Source: Doryteuthis pealeii (Eukaryota; Mollusca; Cephalopoda; Myopsida; Loliginidae). From it: a DNA stretch of 64,000 nucleotides. The stretch is from the NCBI GenBank assembly GCA_023376005.1, contig CM042152.1, forward strand, positions 68,962,418 through 69,026,417. Reading direction: 5' to 3'. Both the position numbers and the translations under genes were made by a program. A model generated the notes under the pieces. It was not told the origin of the DNA. It did not search any database and saw nothing but the letters and a program-made list of their open reading frames with translations. Below, piece after piece: positions 9,384-19,613 of this stretch. Numbering within the stretch: position 1 is the stretch's first letter; each line of letters opens with the position of its first letter.

Positions 9384-9972
9384 TCTTTTGTAATGAAACT
9401 ATATTACTACTCATAGTCACAATTCCCTTGGTTATTTACGTCACATTGTCCATGATTTATTTTTATTTAAACTTCAATTATTAATAAAATGGTTTTACAT
9501 TATTAATGCTATTGACCATATCTACATACTTATAACATGCAATTATATTTATATATACACAAAATAGCGGTTTACAGGGGGAACAGGAAGGCTCATTTGC
9601 ATATTGATATTAAAACTTTGATTTTAATAGATATGTGCTTAGTATTATTGATTTCTAATTGTTTGGTTTTATCTTAATGTATATGAGCAAAGATCTCAGG
9701 GATAAATCTTAAAAGAAATCCATTAACAAGAAGAAATAACAGTAATTTTATTCTTTACTTCTTATTTTAACTAAATAGTTAAATTAGGAAAATGTAGCAA
9801 TGAAAGATAAAAGAATAAGTTTCAGTTATTCTATTTTTCGATTATACTCCCCTCTGTTTCAAATCTTTTTATCTGTATTCTTATTTAGTTTCATTAGCCT
9901 TTCTAATTTAATATGAATTTTATTACATTAAAGCTTAAATACTTGCACCCGGAGGGTGCATATATTTGCTAG
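9384..9972 (+). mobile_element. Non-autonomous Helitron, family H1 (diverged copy)
   Basis: Ends TC...CTAG with flanking A on the left and T on the right. The 3' hairpin GCACCC-GGA-GGGTGC sits 9 bases before CTAG. The 5' end has diverged (TCTTTTGTAATG against TCTTATTATAATGG in better copies). No Rep/helicase coding sequence. Counterpart: 33,606-34,195. Confidence 0.75.
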
Positions 9973-10059
9973 TGTATATAATAACAATTCTCAGAATCTT
10001 ATATATTTTTGAGAATTTTCTTTTTAGTAAATTGTGAAATTTCGCAACAAGTAACGGAA

Positions 10060-10312
10060 CTTTAACAATAATAATAATAATAATAATATATAATAATAAT
10101 AATAATCATCATCATCATCATGCCGTACTGTCAGCACGGATTCCCATGATTCTCCCTCGCCACTAGTTCCTATCGGTCATCGCTTCAGGCAGGTCTTTCA
10201 CACGGCATCCCTTATCCGTACAAACCTGATTGATGTAGGCTTTGCTTGTCGGCCTACACACCGCTTAAGAAATTGACCATGTGTCGCATCCTGCACGTGT
10301 GGAGAGGATGGT

Positions 10313-10315
<3 letters not shown>
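10060..10315 (+). repeat. Repeat family R4 with trinucleotide (AAT)/(ATC) run
   Basis: An (AAT)n/(ATC)n run leads into CATGCCGTACTGTCAGCACG, then GGTCATCGCTTC and CACACGGCATCC, ending near GGAGAGGATGG. Related copies: 34,290-34,526, 54,000-54,175 and a fragment at 63,146-63,200 that meets a (GAT)n run on the other strand. The constant junction of GTCAGCACGG with (ATC)n suggests that the trinucleotide run is the element's tail. Confidence 0.55.
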
Positions 10316-10360
<45 letters not shown>

Positions 10361-10361
10361 T
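10316..10361. repeat. (AT)n microsatellite
   Basis: An uninterrupted AT run directly before a TIR element. Confidence 0.9.
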
Positions 10362-10585
10362 GTGTGTTGAAATCGAGATTTTTTTGTACTTTTTGATATA
10401 ACTTGTATTCTGAAAAAAAAAAAGTTTCATTCATTCTTCATTTCTATCTTGGTAAATACAGCTTTAAACTTGTTACTTTTTTTGACACACCTTGTATTCT
10501 GAAAAAATTAATGAATGGAACGTTATTTTTTTTTCAGATTATAAGGTGTGTGAAAAAGTACAAAAATCTCGATACTTTTTTGACA

Positions 10586-10589
<4 letters not shown>
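10362..10589. mobile_element. TIR MITE, ~230 bp
   Basis: The left end (GTGTGTTGAAATCGAGATTT then TTGTACTTTTTGA) is the inverse of the right end (AAAAAGTACAAAAATCTCGA then TACTTTTTTGACACAC). Internally CTTGTATTCTGAAAAAA occurs twice. No coding sequence. AT runs flank both sides. Counterpart: about 34,826-35,072. Confidence 0.7.
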
Positions 10590-10633
<44 letters not shown>

Positions 10634-11007
10634 ACCTACTGACAAACAGAAACTTAAATAGTTAACAGATGCCACGCATTCTATTTAGACAGCTATCGTA
10701 AAATCTATTAAAAGTCTATTTAAGAATTCGATGTATCATATCAAAATGGGCGTCAAGACTGACGTCAATAAAACGTGGTTAGGTAGAATATTCCTGGCGT
10801 AAAAGTAAAAACCAATACTATTTCCAGAGGCCGAATTTCATCTGCCCCCTCATCACATTCTTTGTGTAAACATCAATAAACGAATATGAACGTGTTTGTA
10901 GTGCAATGGTTATCCGCGGAGGAAATGAACATGGCGACTCGAGTTCAAATTCTGGACATGGTTGTTTGATTTTTCCATAGCGCTAATAACCTTGGATATG
11001 GTATGCA

Positions 11008-11262
11008 CTAGCGGTTTAGCTCAGCCGGTAGAGTGTCCGACTAGGATCCGCAAGGTTCCGGGTTCTTTACTGGTCCTCGCCAGCTCAGCGTATGAGTAGC
11101 ACAGGGATCTGTGCGGTAAAGTTAGAATCTGATGCTAGGTGTGGCGCTCAACCTCATACGCAAAAATAATCTCCTTGGTCTAGCGCTAGTGAAAATGGGA
11201 TAGATTCCCTCGCTATCTGGCTGATACCGTCTTTAGGCCACCCCGACGACTTTACTTATTCT
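11008..11262 (+). mobile_element. SINE S1 (nested in S2)
   Basis: Head GCGGTTTAGCTCAGCCGGTA (A-box region), a decayed B box (GGTTCTTTACTGG), body AGCGTATGAGTAGCACAGGG, and 3' end CGACGACTTTACTT. Counterpart: 35,557-35,800. Confidence 0.8.
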
Positions 11263-11321
11263 CCCTCCAGTTATGAGTAAATAGTAGGGCAAACCTGGCA
11301 CTTTAATCATTCGGAAGTAGT

Positions 11322-11577
11322 AAGTAAAGTAAAGTCATCGGGGCGGCCTAAAGTCGGTATCAGCCAATCAGCGAGGGAGTCTACCCCCTTTTCACTTGCG
11401 CTAGACCAAGGAGATTGTTTTGCATCTGAGGTGGAGTGCCACACCTACCATCAGCTCGTTACTTTACCGCACAGATCCCTGTGCTACTCATACGCTGAGT
11501 TGGCGAGGACCGGTATCGAACTAGGAACCTAGTGGTTCCTAGCCGAACTCTCTACAGACTGAGCTAACCCGGCCCCT
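11322..11577 (-). mobile_element. SINE S1 (nested in S2, inverted)
   Basis: Minus-strand copy ending on the + strand at GAGCTAACCCGGCCCC. B-box-like GTTCGATACCGG is intact on the minus strand. With the preceding S1 copy it forms an inverted pair about 60 bases apart. Counterpart: 35,868-36,119. Confidence 0.8.
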
Positions 11578-11807
11578 ATATGAATCCAATTATTCTCCTC
11601 ACAGTTATGGATAAATAGTAGGGCAGACTGGGCATTTTAACCTTGGTATGGCAACCAGTCTAAAAGAAGGAAAACCCTGAATTCAAAATCTGTTAAACTC
11701 CTCTTGAAAATGGCCTTGTGTTGCATCCTGCTCGCACGGAGGGGTTGGGTAAATACATAAAAGAATATGAGAGTTTCATAATTTGAAGCATTGTGTATGT
11801 ATTGGTT

Positions 11808-11982
11808 AGGAGGTTGATTTAGAAGGCTATCACAATGCAGTTTGGAATAAATAAAAGGTATTACCTCGAAAATTCAAGAAATAATAAAAAATACAGGTCA
11901 ACATACAACACCATTGTTACCGTATTATTATTTTTTATTTATTCCAAACTGCATTGTGATAGCCTTCTAAATCAACTTCCTA
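11808..11982. mobile_element. Fold-back MITE, ~175 bp
   Basis: Arms TAGGAGGTTGATTTAGAAGG... and ...CCTTCTAAATCAACTTCCTA extend about 45 bases each way around a 75-base loop, in a flank that otherwise continues S2-like sequence. No coding content. Counterpart: about 36,343-36,525. Confidence 0.7.
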
Positions 11983-12012
11983 ATAAAAGAATATAATTTT
12001 CTCGAATATGGA

Positions 12013-12292
12013 AGTGCTTTTCGTGTAACGATTATCGGCGTATAAAAAAGGCACACTAACAAACGAATTCAAATCCTGGACCTGGCTGTTTGCATTTCAC
12101 ATAGCGCTAATAACTTTGGGTACGGTATGCACCCAATTATTCTCTCTTTGGCTATGAGTAAATAATAGGGCGGACTGGGTTCTTTAACTTTGGCATGGCG
12201 TCCGGTCTCGCAGAAGGAAAACTCAAAACTGTTAAATTCTGCTTAAAAACTGACCATGTATCGCGTTCTGCTGGTGGACGGGTTGGGTGAAT
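12013..12292 (+). mobile_element. SINE S2
   Basis: Full-length-looking copy: GTGTAACGATTATCGG (A-box region), a B-box-like segment before TCCTGGACCTGGCTGTTTGC, the body, and the end at CTGGTGGACGGGTTGGGTGA. Counterpart: about 36,553-36,832. Confidence 0.7.
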
Positions 12293-12312
12293 ACCGAAAC
12301 GAAACTAATTTT

Positions 12313-12880
12313 CTTGAATATGGAGGTGTTTTGTTGTGTAATGGTAATCGGTGTAAGAAATGGACAGGGAGAATCGAGTTAAAATCCTGGACCTGGCTAT
12401 TTGCATTTCACATAACACTAATACCTTTGGGAAAGTTATGAATTAAATTATTCCCCTGTAGCTATTGGTAAACAGGGCAAAAACACGGCTTCGACCGGTG
12501 GGTCCGGTGGCTTCGGCCCTGGACCGTACAAGTTAACATCGTTGATCCCAGGGAACCATCCCCCAGGCAACACATGCCCCTCGATTTAAAGGGGCGGGAT
12601 GGGTTTATTGCCCGGTGTCTGAGGCGCTCCTTTGAGGGGGAATGCCAACGGGATCAACGCATTTTTGCACCCGCCTCCCATGAGCTTCGGTTCGTGGGTG
12701 GTCCCACATTAATAGAGCCTTGTGCCTAACCCGTACACGTGGGGTAAGTGGTAAATATCAACCTTGGTCAAGAAACCAGTCTAGGAGAAGGAAAACTCTG
12801 AAATCAAATCTGTTAAACTCTGTAAAAAATTGAACTTGTGTCACATCCTGTTCGTGCGGAGGGATTGGTAAATGTATAAA
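12313..12880 (+). mobile_element. SINE S2 interrupted by repeat R5
   Basis: The first half (12,313-12,478) and second half (about 12,757-12,880) of an S2 copy are separated by R5. The adjoining head GTGTAATGGTAATCGGTGTA is recognisable. Counterpart: about 36,860-37,410. Confidence 0.65.
12480..12770 (+). repeat. Dispersed repeat family R5
   Basis: About 240-290 bp: GTTGATCCCAGGGAACCATC, then GGTTTATTGCCCGGTG, TGAGGCGC, CACCCGCC, GGTGGTCCCACATTAA and CACGTGGGGTAAGTGGTAAA. A separate copy at 63,325-63,560 shares this order, so it is an independent GC-rich mobile repeat. No tRNA boxes or coding frame were recognised. Confidence 0.6.
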
Positions 12881-12929
12881 CTAATATAATTTTCTCATTA
12901 CTGAAGACAAGTTCGTTTTCGGGTGAGTT

Positions 12930-13440
12930 GAAATTTAAAAAACAACAACAACAAAAAAAAAAAACCCTCAAAAAAAAAAAAAAAAAAAAAAAAGAAAAAT
13001 ATAGATAGATAAGATTTATCATCTAATTACTATTTTTCTTCATCTTGATTTTGGCTTGGTTTTTGAAAAAAAAGTTTTTTTATTCCAACTTCGGTCATTA
13101 TCTTTATGACAACGAAGATCTGTTACTGTTAGGATGAGTTAAAATAAAATAAAAACCCTAAAAAAAACCAAAAAAAAAAAAAACCCAACAAAAACAAACA
13201 AACAAGAAACAAAACAACAAATAGATAAAAAATTCTTTATCATTTAACTAATATTTTTCTTCATCTTGATATTGTTTTTGTTTTTCAAAACGCAACTTAG
13301 GTCGTTATCTTTATGACAGCATGGAACTGTGCAAATCGAAAAAAACAAGAAAAAAAAAGAAGGAAAAAAAGAAGAAAGAAAAAAAAAGAAAGAAAAAAGA
13401 AAAAAAAAAAAGAAAGAAAGAAAAAAAGAAGAAAGAAAAT
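12930..13440. repeat. A-rich low-complexity sequence
   Basis: Long A runs with AAC, AAAG and GAAA variants. Two stretches containing TTCTTCATCTTGAT and ATCTTTATGACA recur about 235 bases apart, suggesting an old partial duplication. Confidence 0.6.
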
Positions 13441-13489
13441 ATAGACTCCCGGTGAATGGACTCTCCCGATGAGTCCCATCATTTGTTTA

Positions 13490-13680
13490 TACACAGTCTA
13501 TTCCCCTTTGACTAGCGCTAGATCAGAGAGATTGTTTTGCTGAGGTGGAGCGCCAAACCTACCGTCAGTCCCCAGATGCTTTACTGCACAGTTCAGATTG
13601 CTCAAGATGTGCCACTCATGTGCTCAGTTGGCGAGGACCGGTATCGAACCCGGAACCTTGTGATTTCAAAGCCGATTGAG
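13490..13680 (-). mobile_element. SINE S1, partial
   Basis: Shows CTAGCGCTAG, GAGTTGGCGAGG-like sequence and the B-box-like GTTCGATACCGGTC on the minus strand, but the head is scrambled near 13,675 where a second head-like GGGCCGGTTTAGCTCA starts on the plus strand. Counterpart: about 38,022-38,222. Confidence 0.6.
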
Positions 13681-13727
13681 GGCCGGTTTAGCTCAAATCT
13701 GCAGAGCACATAGTTATTGTATTTCAC

Positions 13728-14031
13728 ATATATTCCTATTCAAATCTAATAACTAACAAACATCTATTTGACCCATCGGAGGGGCCCTAACAGGCACTCC
13801 TCCCCGGGTTAGAGTGGATCTGAGAGTAGATATTCCTATTCAAATCTAATAATTAACAAACATCTATTTGACCCATAGAAGGGGCCCTAACAGGCACTCC
13901 TCTCCGGGTCAGAGTGGATCTGAGAGTAGATATTCCTATACAAATCTAATAATTAACAAACATCTATTTGACCCATAGAAGGGGCCCTAACAGGCACTCC
14001 TCTCCGGGTCAGAGTGGGTCTGAGAGTAGAT
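13728..14031 (+). repeat. Tandem repeat, ~101-bp unit, 3 copies
   Basis: Units restart at TATTCCTATTCAAATCTAAT (13,728, 13,831 and 13,931) and include GGGGCCCTAACAGGCACTCC and GGTCAGAGTGGATCTGAGAG. The latter part is the inverse of the R3 3' end, so the array probably grew from an inverted R3 end next to the R3 copy at 14,105. Counterpart: about 38,257-38,549. Confidence 0.8.
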
Positions 14032-14104
14032 ATTTACCCACGGGTAGGATGTGAAACAAGTCCCAAGTATGAGGCATCCAGCAATAAATCCCGCTCTGTC
14101 GGGA

Positions 14105-14575
14105 AGGGTGTTAGAATACACCGACTGCACCTCTGCAGAGGGGCAAGACTCCCCAATGAGGCCACCTGTTCGCCGTCGGTGGCGACCCGTGATGCTTAAG
14201 AATGGAACCCAGATGGCTGAGCAGTCCATTACATACAACACTCCACTTTGGCTATTATTTAGGCTAGACGAGCGGTCGGAGAGGCCCTCTTAGATCAATC
14301 GGCTAGTCACGTCAAGCCCTAGCACCTATATGATTGCCCCAACCCTATTGCTCTTATGGCAAACCCCCAACCCTTTTTATCTGGGTGCTAGAAGGCGATG
14401 GCTGAGGGTCTTCATGTCCTGGTATGACGTTAAACTCTATCTGATGGTGAGGTTCTAGTTTTGGAGGTTTGGGGAATGTGAAGCGCCCCTTTATCACCAT
14501 TACTCCCAGGTCCACTCTGGCCCAGAGTGGTAGTGTCCGTTAGGGTCCTATCTATGGGTTAAATAGAAAAATGTG
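14105..14575 (+). repeat. Dispersed repeat R3
   Basis: CACCGACTGCACCTCTGCAG start, GACGTTAAACTCTATCTGAT middle, CCTATCTATGGGTTAAATAG end. Counterpart: 38,630-39,085, which has many single-base losses. Confidence 0.7.
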
Positions 14576-14871
14576 TTTATAAAAAAACATTGAGTATCCA
14601 TTAAGAATTAATTTATTTCAAATCTTTGTCGACATTAAATGACCCACTGAGAGTGATATGCCGTAAAAAAACCAAAACAAAACAAACCAGCGACAAATCG
14701 ATCAAAAATAAATATAAAAATTGAGTTTAAAGATGAGTTAAAAAAATTTGAATACACAACAAGAATAAAACAAAAATGTCGTCGCCATTAAAATGACTCA
14801 ACAGTTGATGTACCGTAAAATCCAATATTTTTATACGATAAACATTTTCATAAGTTAGAAATAAATTTGGA

Positions 14872-15252
14872 GATAATCTGAACATTAGTTACATAAATGA
14901 GAGTAACATCTCCTTGTTTCTTTCCCTTTGAGGAAGCCGTCTGTTTTGCTCGGCCATTTTCCTTTCACCGTAATCAATACAACTGCATGTTTTAACACGA
15001 AAATATCATAAAATGTGTTCTTAATAACAATTAAGTTCATTTCAAAGTTCAAATGCACAAGCACAATTAAGAACACATTTTATGATATTTTCGTGTTAAA
15101 ACATTCAGTTGTATTGATTCGAACAAATTCGTATTTTCAATGTAGATTTACGGTAAACTGAAAATGGCCGAGAAAAACAGACGGCTTCCTCAAAGTGAAA
15201 GATACAAGGGGAGGTTACTCTGATTCATGTAGCTAATGTTCAGATTACCAAT
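14872..15252. mobile_element. Fold-back element, ~380 bp
   Basis: The left arm starts ATAATCTGAACATTAG and the right arm ends CTAATGTTCAGATTA. The arms run about 160-185 bases with a ~30-base loop near 15,035-15,062. The right arm carries an extra ~40 bases (near 15,120-15,160) absent from the left. No transposase. Counterpart: about 39,382-39,763. Confidence 0.8.
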
Positions 15253-15307
15253 TTGGAAATAATGGAAATTAGTTGCGAAATCTAGCAAAAGTCACCAATG
15301 ATATAGA

Positions 15308-15520
15308 AATAATTTGGTGCTCTTCCAATATGTGATCTACCGAGTTGTTTACATTCCAATATGTAATCTACCCATTAACTACCAATTATTTTCCCATTAA
15401 ACTAACCCTAACCCTAACCCTGTCTTCTTTTTTCCTAGTAGATCACATGCCATGAATAGTAGATCAATAGTAGATCACAAAAGTTCGGTAGATCACATAT
15501 TGGAAGAGCGCCAATAATTG
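15308..15520. mobile_element. Fold-back element with telomere-like loop
   Basis: Arms TGGTGCTCTTCCAATATGTG...CTACCGA and TCGGTAGATCACATATTGGA... are about 33 bases. The loop holds repeated GTAGATCA/GATCTAC words and three tandem CCCTAA-type units (about 15,403-15,419). Counterpart: about 39,828-40,025. A second, unrelated fold-back at 56,243-56,472 also has CCCTAA units in its loop. Confidence 0.7.
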
Positions 15521-15645
15521 TTTGTAAGGGATGTAAGAAGCTACGTAAATCAAATTGTCTTTAAATTAAGTGTCAGCAGAAGAATTATATCATTATTTTG
15601 ATGAAAATTGTTTTAAAAATATTGTTAAAGTTTAATAAGATTTAA

Positions 15646-15880
15646 GGGGCCGGTTTGTCTCAGTCGGTTGATCATCCGAATTCGATACCGAAACTCGTAA
15701 AAATTCAGCGCATTTTTAAAATTGAATCTGTGCAGTAAAGTGGGGAGCTGATGGTAGGCGTGGCGCCCAATCTCAGACCCCAAAAACAATGTCCCTGGTC
15801 TAGTGCTAGTGAAAAGGAGATAGACTCCCTCGCTGTCCTGCTGATACCGACAATAGGCCACTCCGCCGACTTTACTTTTT
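15646..15880 (+). mobile_element. SINE S1
   Basis: Head GGGGCCGGTTTGTCTCAGTC, a degraded middle, body GGGAGCTGATGGTAGGCGTG and CTAGTGCTAG, end CGCCGACTTTACTT. Counterpart: 40,155-40,385. Confidence 0.75.
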
Positions 15881-15940
15881 AATGAAAGTTGAATGGCGGC
15901 TTTTAAGGTAGTTTATTAGTATAGTGTCAGTAACTAAGTA

Positions 15941-16176
15941 AAGTCGTCGGGGTGGCCCAAAGTCGGTACCAGACAGCAAGGGAGTCTATTCCCTTTTCAC
16001 TAGCGCTGGACCAATGAGATTGTTTTTTGAGTCTGGGGTGCAGCGCCACACCTACCACCAGCTTCTCACTTTACTGCACAGGTCCATGTGCTACTCATAC
16101 GCTGAGTTGGCGAGGGCCGGTATCGAACCAGGAACATTGCGATCCCTAGACAAGTTCTTTACCGACTGAGCTAAAT
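15941..16176 (-). mobile_element. SINE S1, inverted relative to the preceding copy
   Basis: AAAGTCGTCGGGGTGGCCCA at its left, ending at CGACTGAGCTAAAT. Together with 15,646-15,880 it forms an inverted SINE pair ~60 bases apart. Counterpart: 40,442-40,676. Confidence 0.75.
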
Positions 16177-16439
16177 TCTTAAAATTCTGTTGTTCTTCAA
16201 GTACTTTTGGTAGATTAGTACTGAGAATTTCCCATATTTTCTGGGATATGAAGAAGACGCCAATTTTGGCGAGCTATTTCAAGAAAATGCTTTTTTTCCC
16301 CTCGAACATTATCAGACTATTTTGAAGGTTTTTATTAGTTTAGTACATTCCAAGGTAACCGCCCTGTCTCTGGAGCCGAGAATTCGCAGACTGTATCCAC
16401 TACATGATGGGGGGAGGGGGAGATCCTCCTAAAAAAGAA

Positions 16440-17070
16440 TATCCTGGTTGATTTGGTTTATTTGTGTTACGGCATATCAACTCTTTATGGGTTATTTAAT
16501 GCCAAAATGTGATTCATTTTTAAATGTTTGATTGTAATCATAACTATTTATAGGTTTGTTTTAGTTTATTTGTTTAAAGGCATATCAGCTCTTTATGGGT
16601 TATCTAATGCTAAAATTTGATTCATTTTTAAATGTTTGATCGTAATCATAACTATCTATAGGTTTGCCTAGGTTTATTTGTTTAAAGGCATATCAACTCT
16701 TTATGGGCTATTTAATGCCTAAATTTGATTCATTAATAAATTTTCGTAAAAGTCGTTGGGGCGGCGTAATGTCGATATCAGCCAGACAGCGAGGGAGTAT
16801 ATGCCCTTTTCACTAGCGTCAGACCAAGGAGATTATTCTAGCATTTGAAGTGGAGCACCAGACCTACCATCAGCTCCTCACTTTACCACATAGATCCCTG
16901 TGCTACTATACGCTGAGTTGGCGAGGGCCGGTATCGAACCAGGAACCTTGTGATTCCTAGCCGAACGCTCTACCGACTGAGCTAAACCGGCCCTTTTGTA
17001 GTCATAACTAATTATTGGTTTGGTTTGGTTTATCTATTTAATGGCATATCAACTTCTCATGGGAAATTTA
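16440..17070 (+). repeat. Tandem repeat (~118-bp unit) split by a SINE
   Basis: Units contain GGCATATCAACTCTTTATGG, TTATTTAATGCC, GATTCATTTTTAAATGTTTG and ATCGTAATCATAACTATCTA; three are clear (starts near 16,474, 16,582 and 16,686). After 16,740 an S1 SINE interrupts, and a partial unit resumes at ~16,997. Counterpart: about 40,965-41,560. Confidence 0.8.
16746..16995 (-). mobile_element. SINE S1 inserted in the 118-bp array
   Basis: Nearly complete minus-strand copy with intact head region (+ strand CTACCGACTGAGCTAAACCG) and B box GTTCGATACCGG. It is the best-preserved S1 head in the block. Counterpart: 41,248-41,488. Confidence 0.85.
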
Positions 17071-17413
17071 ATTCAATTGTAAATACTTGTATATCACATT
17101 AACTTTCCCCATTAAAATAAATTGAAATGCCATTAATCTGTTCCAGAGCCTACCCCGCCGAAAACGCCTTAATTTTTCTGTTACGTTTTTTTAAATAAGA
17201 AAAAATAGCAATGTATTGTATAAAAATATAATTAAATAGAATGTAATGAATTATGGGCTGTGATATGTTTTAATGTGAATCGTTTTATAAATAATATTTT
17301 ATTTTACGTAAAAAATCTGGAAACTTAAATGTTTTTGGTGCACTTATTAACATAAGCACGCTCATACCTCGAATTTTAGCTGTCAACACAAAGCAAAATT
17401 ATCTGTATATAAA

Positions 17414-17746
17414 TATTGGGCGGACCTGAACTTTCAACCCCCCCCCCCCATCTAAAAATTAAAAAAAAAAATTTTTTTTTTTTTTTTCAACGGATTATTA
17501 TCGATTGCACACCAATCTATCGATAAGGGGGATCAATTTACGATAAACTTATACGGGGAACTGAGCACCCCTGAAAACCCGAAAAATAAATAACTTTTTT
17601 GAATGTTTTTTTCACAGTCTGATAGATTGGTGTGCAATTGATAATAATCCATTGAAAGAAGAAAAAAAATTAAAAACAAACATTTTAGATGGGGGTGGGT
17701 GGGGGTGGAGGGTTCTGAAAGTTCAGGTCCGCCAAATATTATATTG
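17414..17746. mobile_element. Fold-back MITE, ~330 bp
   Basis: The left arm starts GGCGGACCTGAACTTTCA and the right arm ends TGAAAGTTCAGGTCCGCC. The arms also share the C-run/ATCTAAAA block and GATTGCACACCAATCTATC. Part of this element is at 31,795-31,957, where block A' stops just before the gap; a third copy is at 41,925-42,222. A palindrome this size could well break an assembly. Confidence 0.8.
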
Positions 17747-18049
17747 ATATTGTGATTCTCTAATTTTCTTAATTTTTTTTCTGTTTAAAGAGGCATAACA
17801 AATAAATGATTGATCTGAAAAAATATCTAAAAATCGAGATGCCCAAAATAGAATGTAATAAATTATGTACTAAATATGTAATGAATAGGTCTTAATATTT
17901 CTTTTGTTTAAAGATAAATGTTTAAAGATAAATAATTCATAAATTATGTACTAAATATGTAATGAATAGGTTTTAATATTTATCTTTTCATGAATAATAT
18001 TTTTCTTTGGCGTAAAAAATTTGGAAACTTAAATGTTTTTAGTGAACTT

Positions 18050-18620
18050 ATTAATATAAGTGTATCTGAAGCTCGCTCGTAACTCAAATTTTAGCTCGCC
18101 ACTCAAAGCAACAATTCGACCGAGTAGCAAGTCATAACTTGGAAAACTTGTAAGTTGGGGCATTAGGGTAGGTCAATTTTGGAACTGTAATGTTTCCCAT
18201 TTGGCGAAAGTTGCATATTAACATAAAGAATTACCACACAAAATGTTTTTCGTCAAAACTTTGCCTTCGTTTGAAGAAATATATTTCAATCTTTCAATCA
18301 GTGTTACAGCTTAATTATTAGGTAAAAAGCAGCAGATCGGAGGTGTCGGTTATGATGTGTGCGCGTGTGGTGGGGGGCATATTTTCAAATTGAATTCTAG
18401 TTATGATATTTTATTCGTTTCGTTTAAAATGACAACCTTTTCTGTTCTAAATATTGAAATTGCTATATTTTCTAACCAATTTCCTGGCTACATTTTGCGA
18501 AAGCGAGGATTTTTGGTGCATTTTAGTAGACGATTTTTGATACTATTTCCTCAAACAATGGTGCAAGTAAGAGATCTAATTTTTGGTATCAGACAACTTT
18601 CACTGTTTGGGAGAATTTGA
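18050..18620. mobile_element. pogo/Tigger-like MITE remnant (tentative)
   Basis: Contains CTCGCTCGTAACTCAAATTT and AAGTCATAACTTGGAAAAC, words of the kind found in short pogo/Tigger-type derivatives, and leads into the 121-bp array carrying CGTAAGTCAAGGTATAACTG. The attribution rests on word similarity only. No transposase frame was recognised; the 87-codon frame here is uninformative. Confidence 0.3.
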
Positions 18621-19145
18621 TATCTTAAAAAATGTGAAAAGTTAATCAACCCTATTGGAGCAGTCGTAAGTCAAGGTATAACTGTATTTTTAGTTATTGT
18701 TAAACCAACATACAACTTTCACTTTTTGGGAGAATTTGATATTTTTTAAAAAGTGAAAAATCAACCTACTCTATTGGGGCAGTCGTAGGTCAAGGTATAA
18801 CTGTATTTTTAGTTATTGTTAAACCAACATACAACTTTCACTTTTTTGGGAGAATTTGATATTTTTTAAAAAGTGAAAAATCAACCTACTCTATTGGAGC
18901 AGTCGTAAGTCAAGGTATAACTGTATTTTTAGTTATTGTTAAACCAACACACAACTTTCACTTTTTGGGAGAATTTGATATTTTTTAAAAAGTGAAAAAT
19001 CAACCTACTCTATTGGGGCAGTCTTAGGTCAAGGTATAACTGTATTTTTAGTTATTGTTAAACCAACATACAACTTTCACTTTTTGGGAGAATTTGATAT
19101 TTTAAAAAAGTGAAAAATCAACCTACTCTATTTAGTAAGTCATGG
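18620..19145 (+). repeat. Tandem repeat, ~121-bp unit, about 4.5 copies
   Basis: Each unit: GGAGCAGTCGTAAGTCAAGG, TATAACTGTATTTTTAGTTA, AACCAACATACAACTTTCAC, GGGAGAATTTGATATTTT, GTGAAAAATCAACCTACTC. Units are very alike (one to three differences), so the array is young or homogenised. It is also in A' (about 30,395-30,900, inverse) and A'' (about 43,120-43,615). Confidence 0.9.
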
Positions 19146-19612
19146 TATAACTGTATTTTTGATTATGTATTCATGTAATTTGTATATGTTTTTGTCTTTT
19201 AATAATTTTGTTAGTTTGTTGTTGTATTGTGTAGTGTCCCTGGTGACAACACTACCCCCCTTTTTTGTTTGCAAAAGACAAAAGGGTATTGTGAGCAGAC
19301 ATATTGGCGCTGTTGGTTTGTTTCTGGGTGTTAGCATGAGTCTTCAGATGGTCTGCATAAACCGCCTTTGATAACAGCACGCGTCTGCACACGACACACT
19401 TCTAAGGATGCACATTAGACGTCAACTGTGAATAAGTGTCCCTTTGAAGACCCCCCCCCCATTTGACTTGAACTTGTTTAAAGTTCTCAACATCAAAAGT
19501 GTTGAATATTTTCCTAATGAAGTGCCTACGTTCTGCACGATTCAGATTTAACCCTTCCCCCATCCCTGCACATTCATGTGTACTTCCTTACATCTGACAT
19601 ACAGGCATAAAT
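19146..19612. other. Unrecognised sequence
   Basis: Short frames on both strands (65-70 codons) have no recognisable domain. Nothing else seen. Confidence 0.4.
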
Positions 19613-19613
19613 A

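Larger units (their letters stand above)
10889..11760 (+). mobile_element. SINE family S2 interrupted by two S1 copies
   Basis: The S2 head has A-box-like GTGCAATGGTTATC and B-box-like GAGTTCAAATTCTGG. The body resumes after the insertions with CAATTATTCTCC, GGGCAGACTGGGC and GGCAACCAGTCT, and ends near CTCGCACGGAGGGGTTGG. Two S1 SINEs (11,008-11,262 plus and 11,322-11,577 minus) lie inside it with a short S2 piece between them, so S2 is older than S1 here. Counterpart: about 35,435-36,290. Confidence 0.75.

Noticed and set aside
18357..18620. 87-residue plus-strand frame
   Set aside because: Not preserved in block A'' and differs in A'; no domain; lies in a transposon-like remnant.
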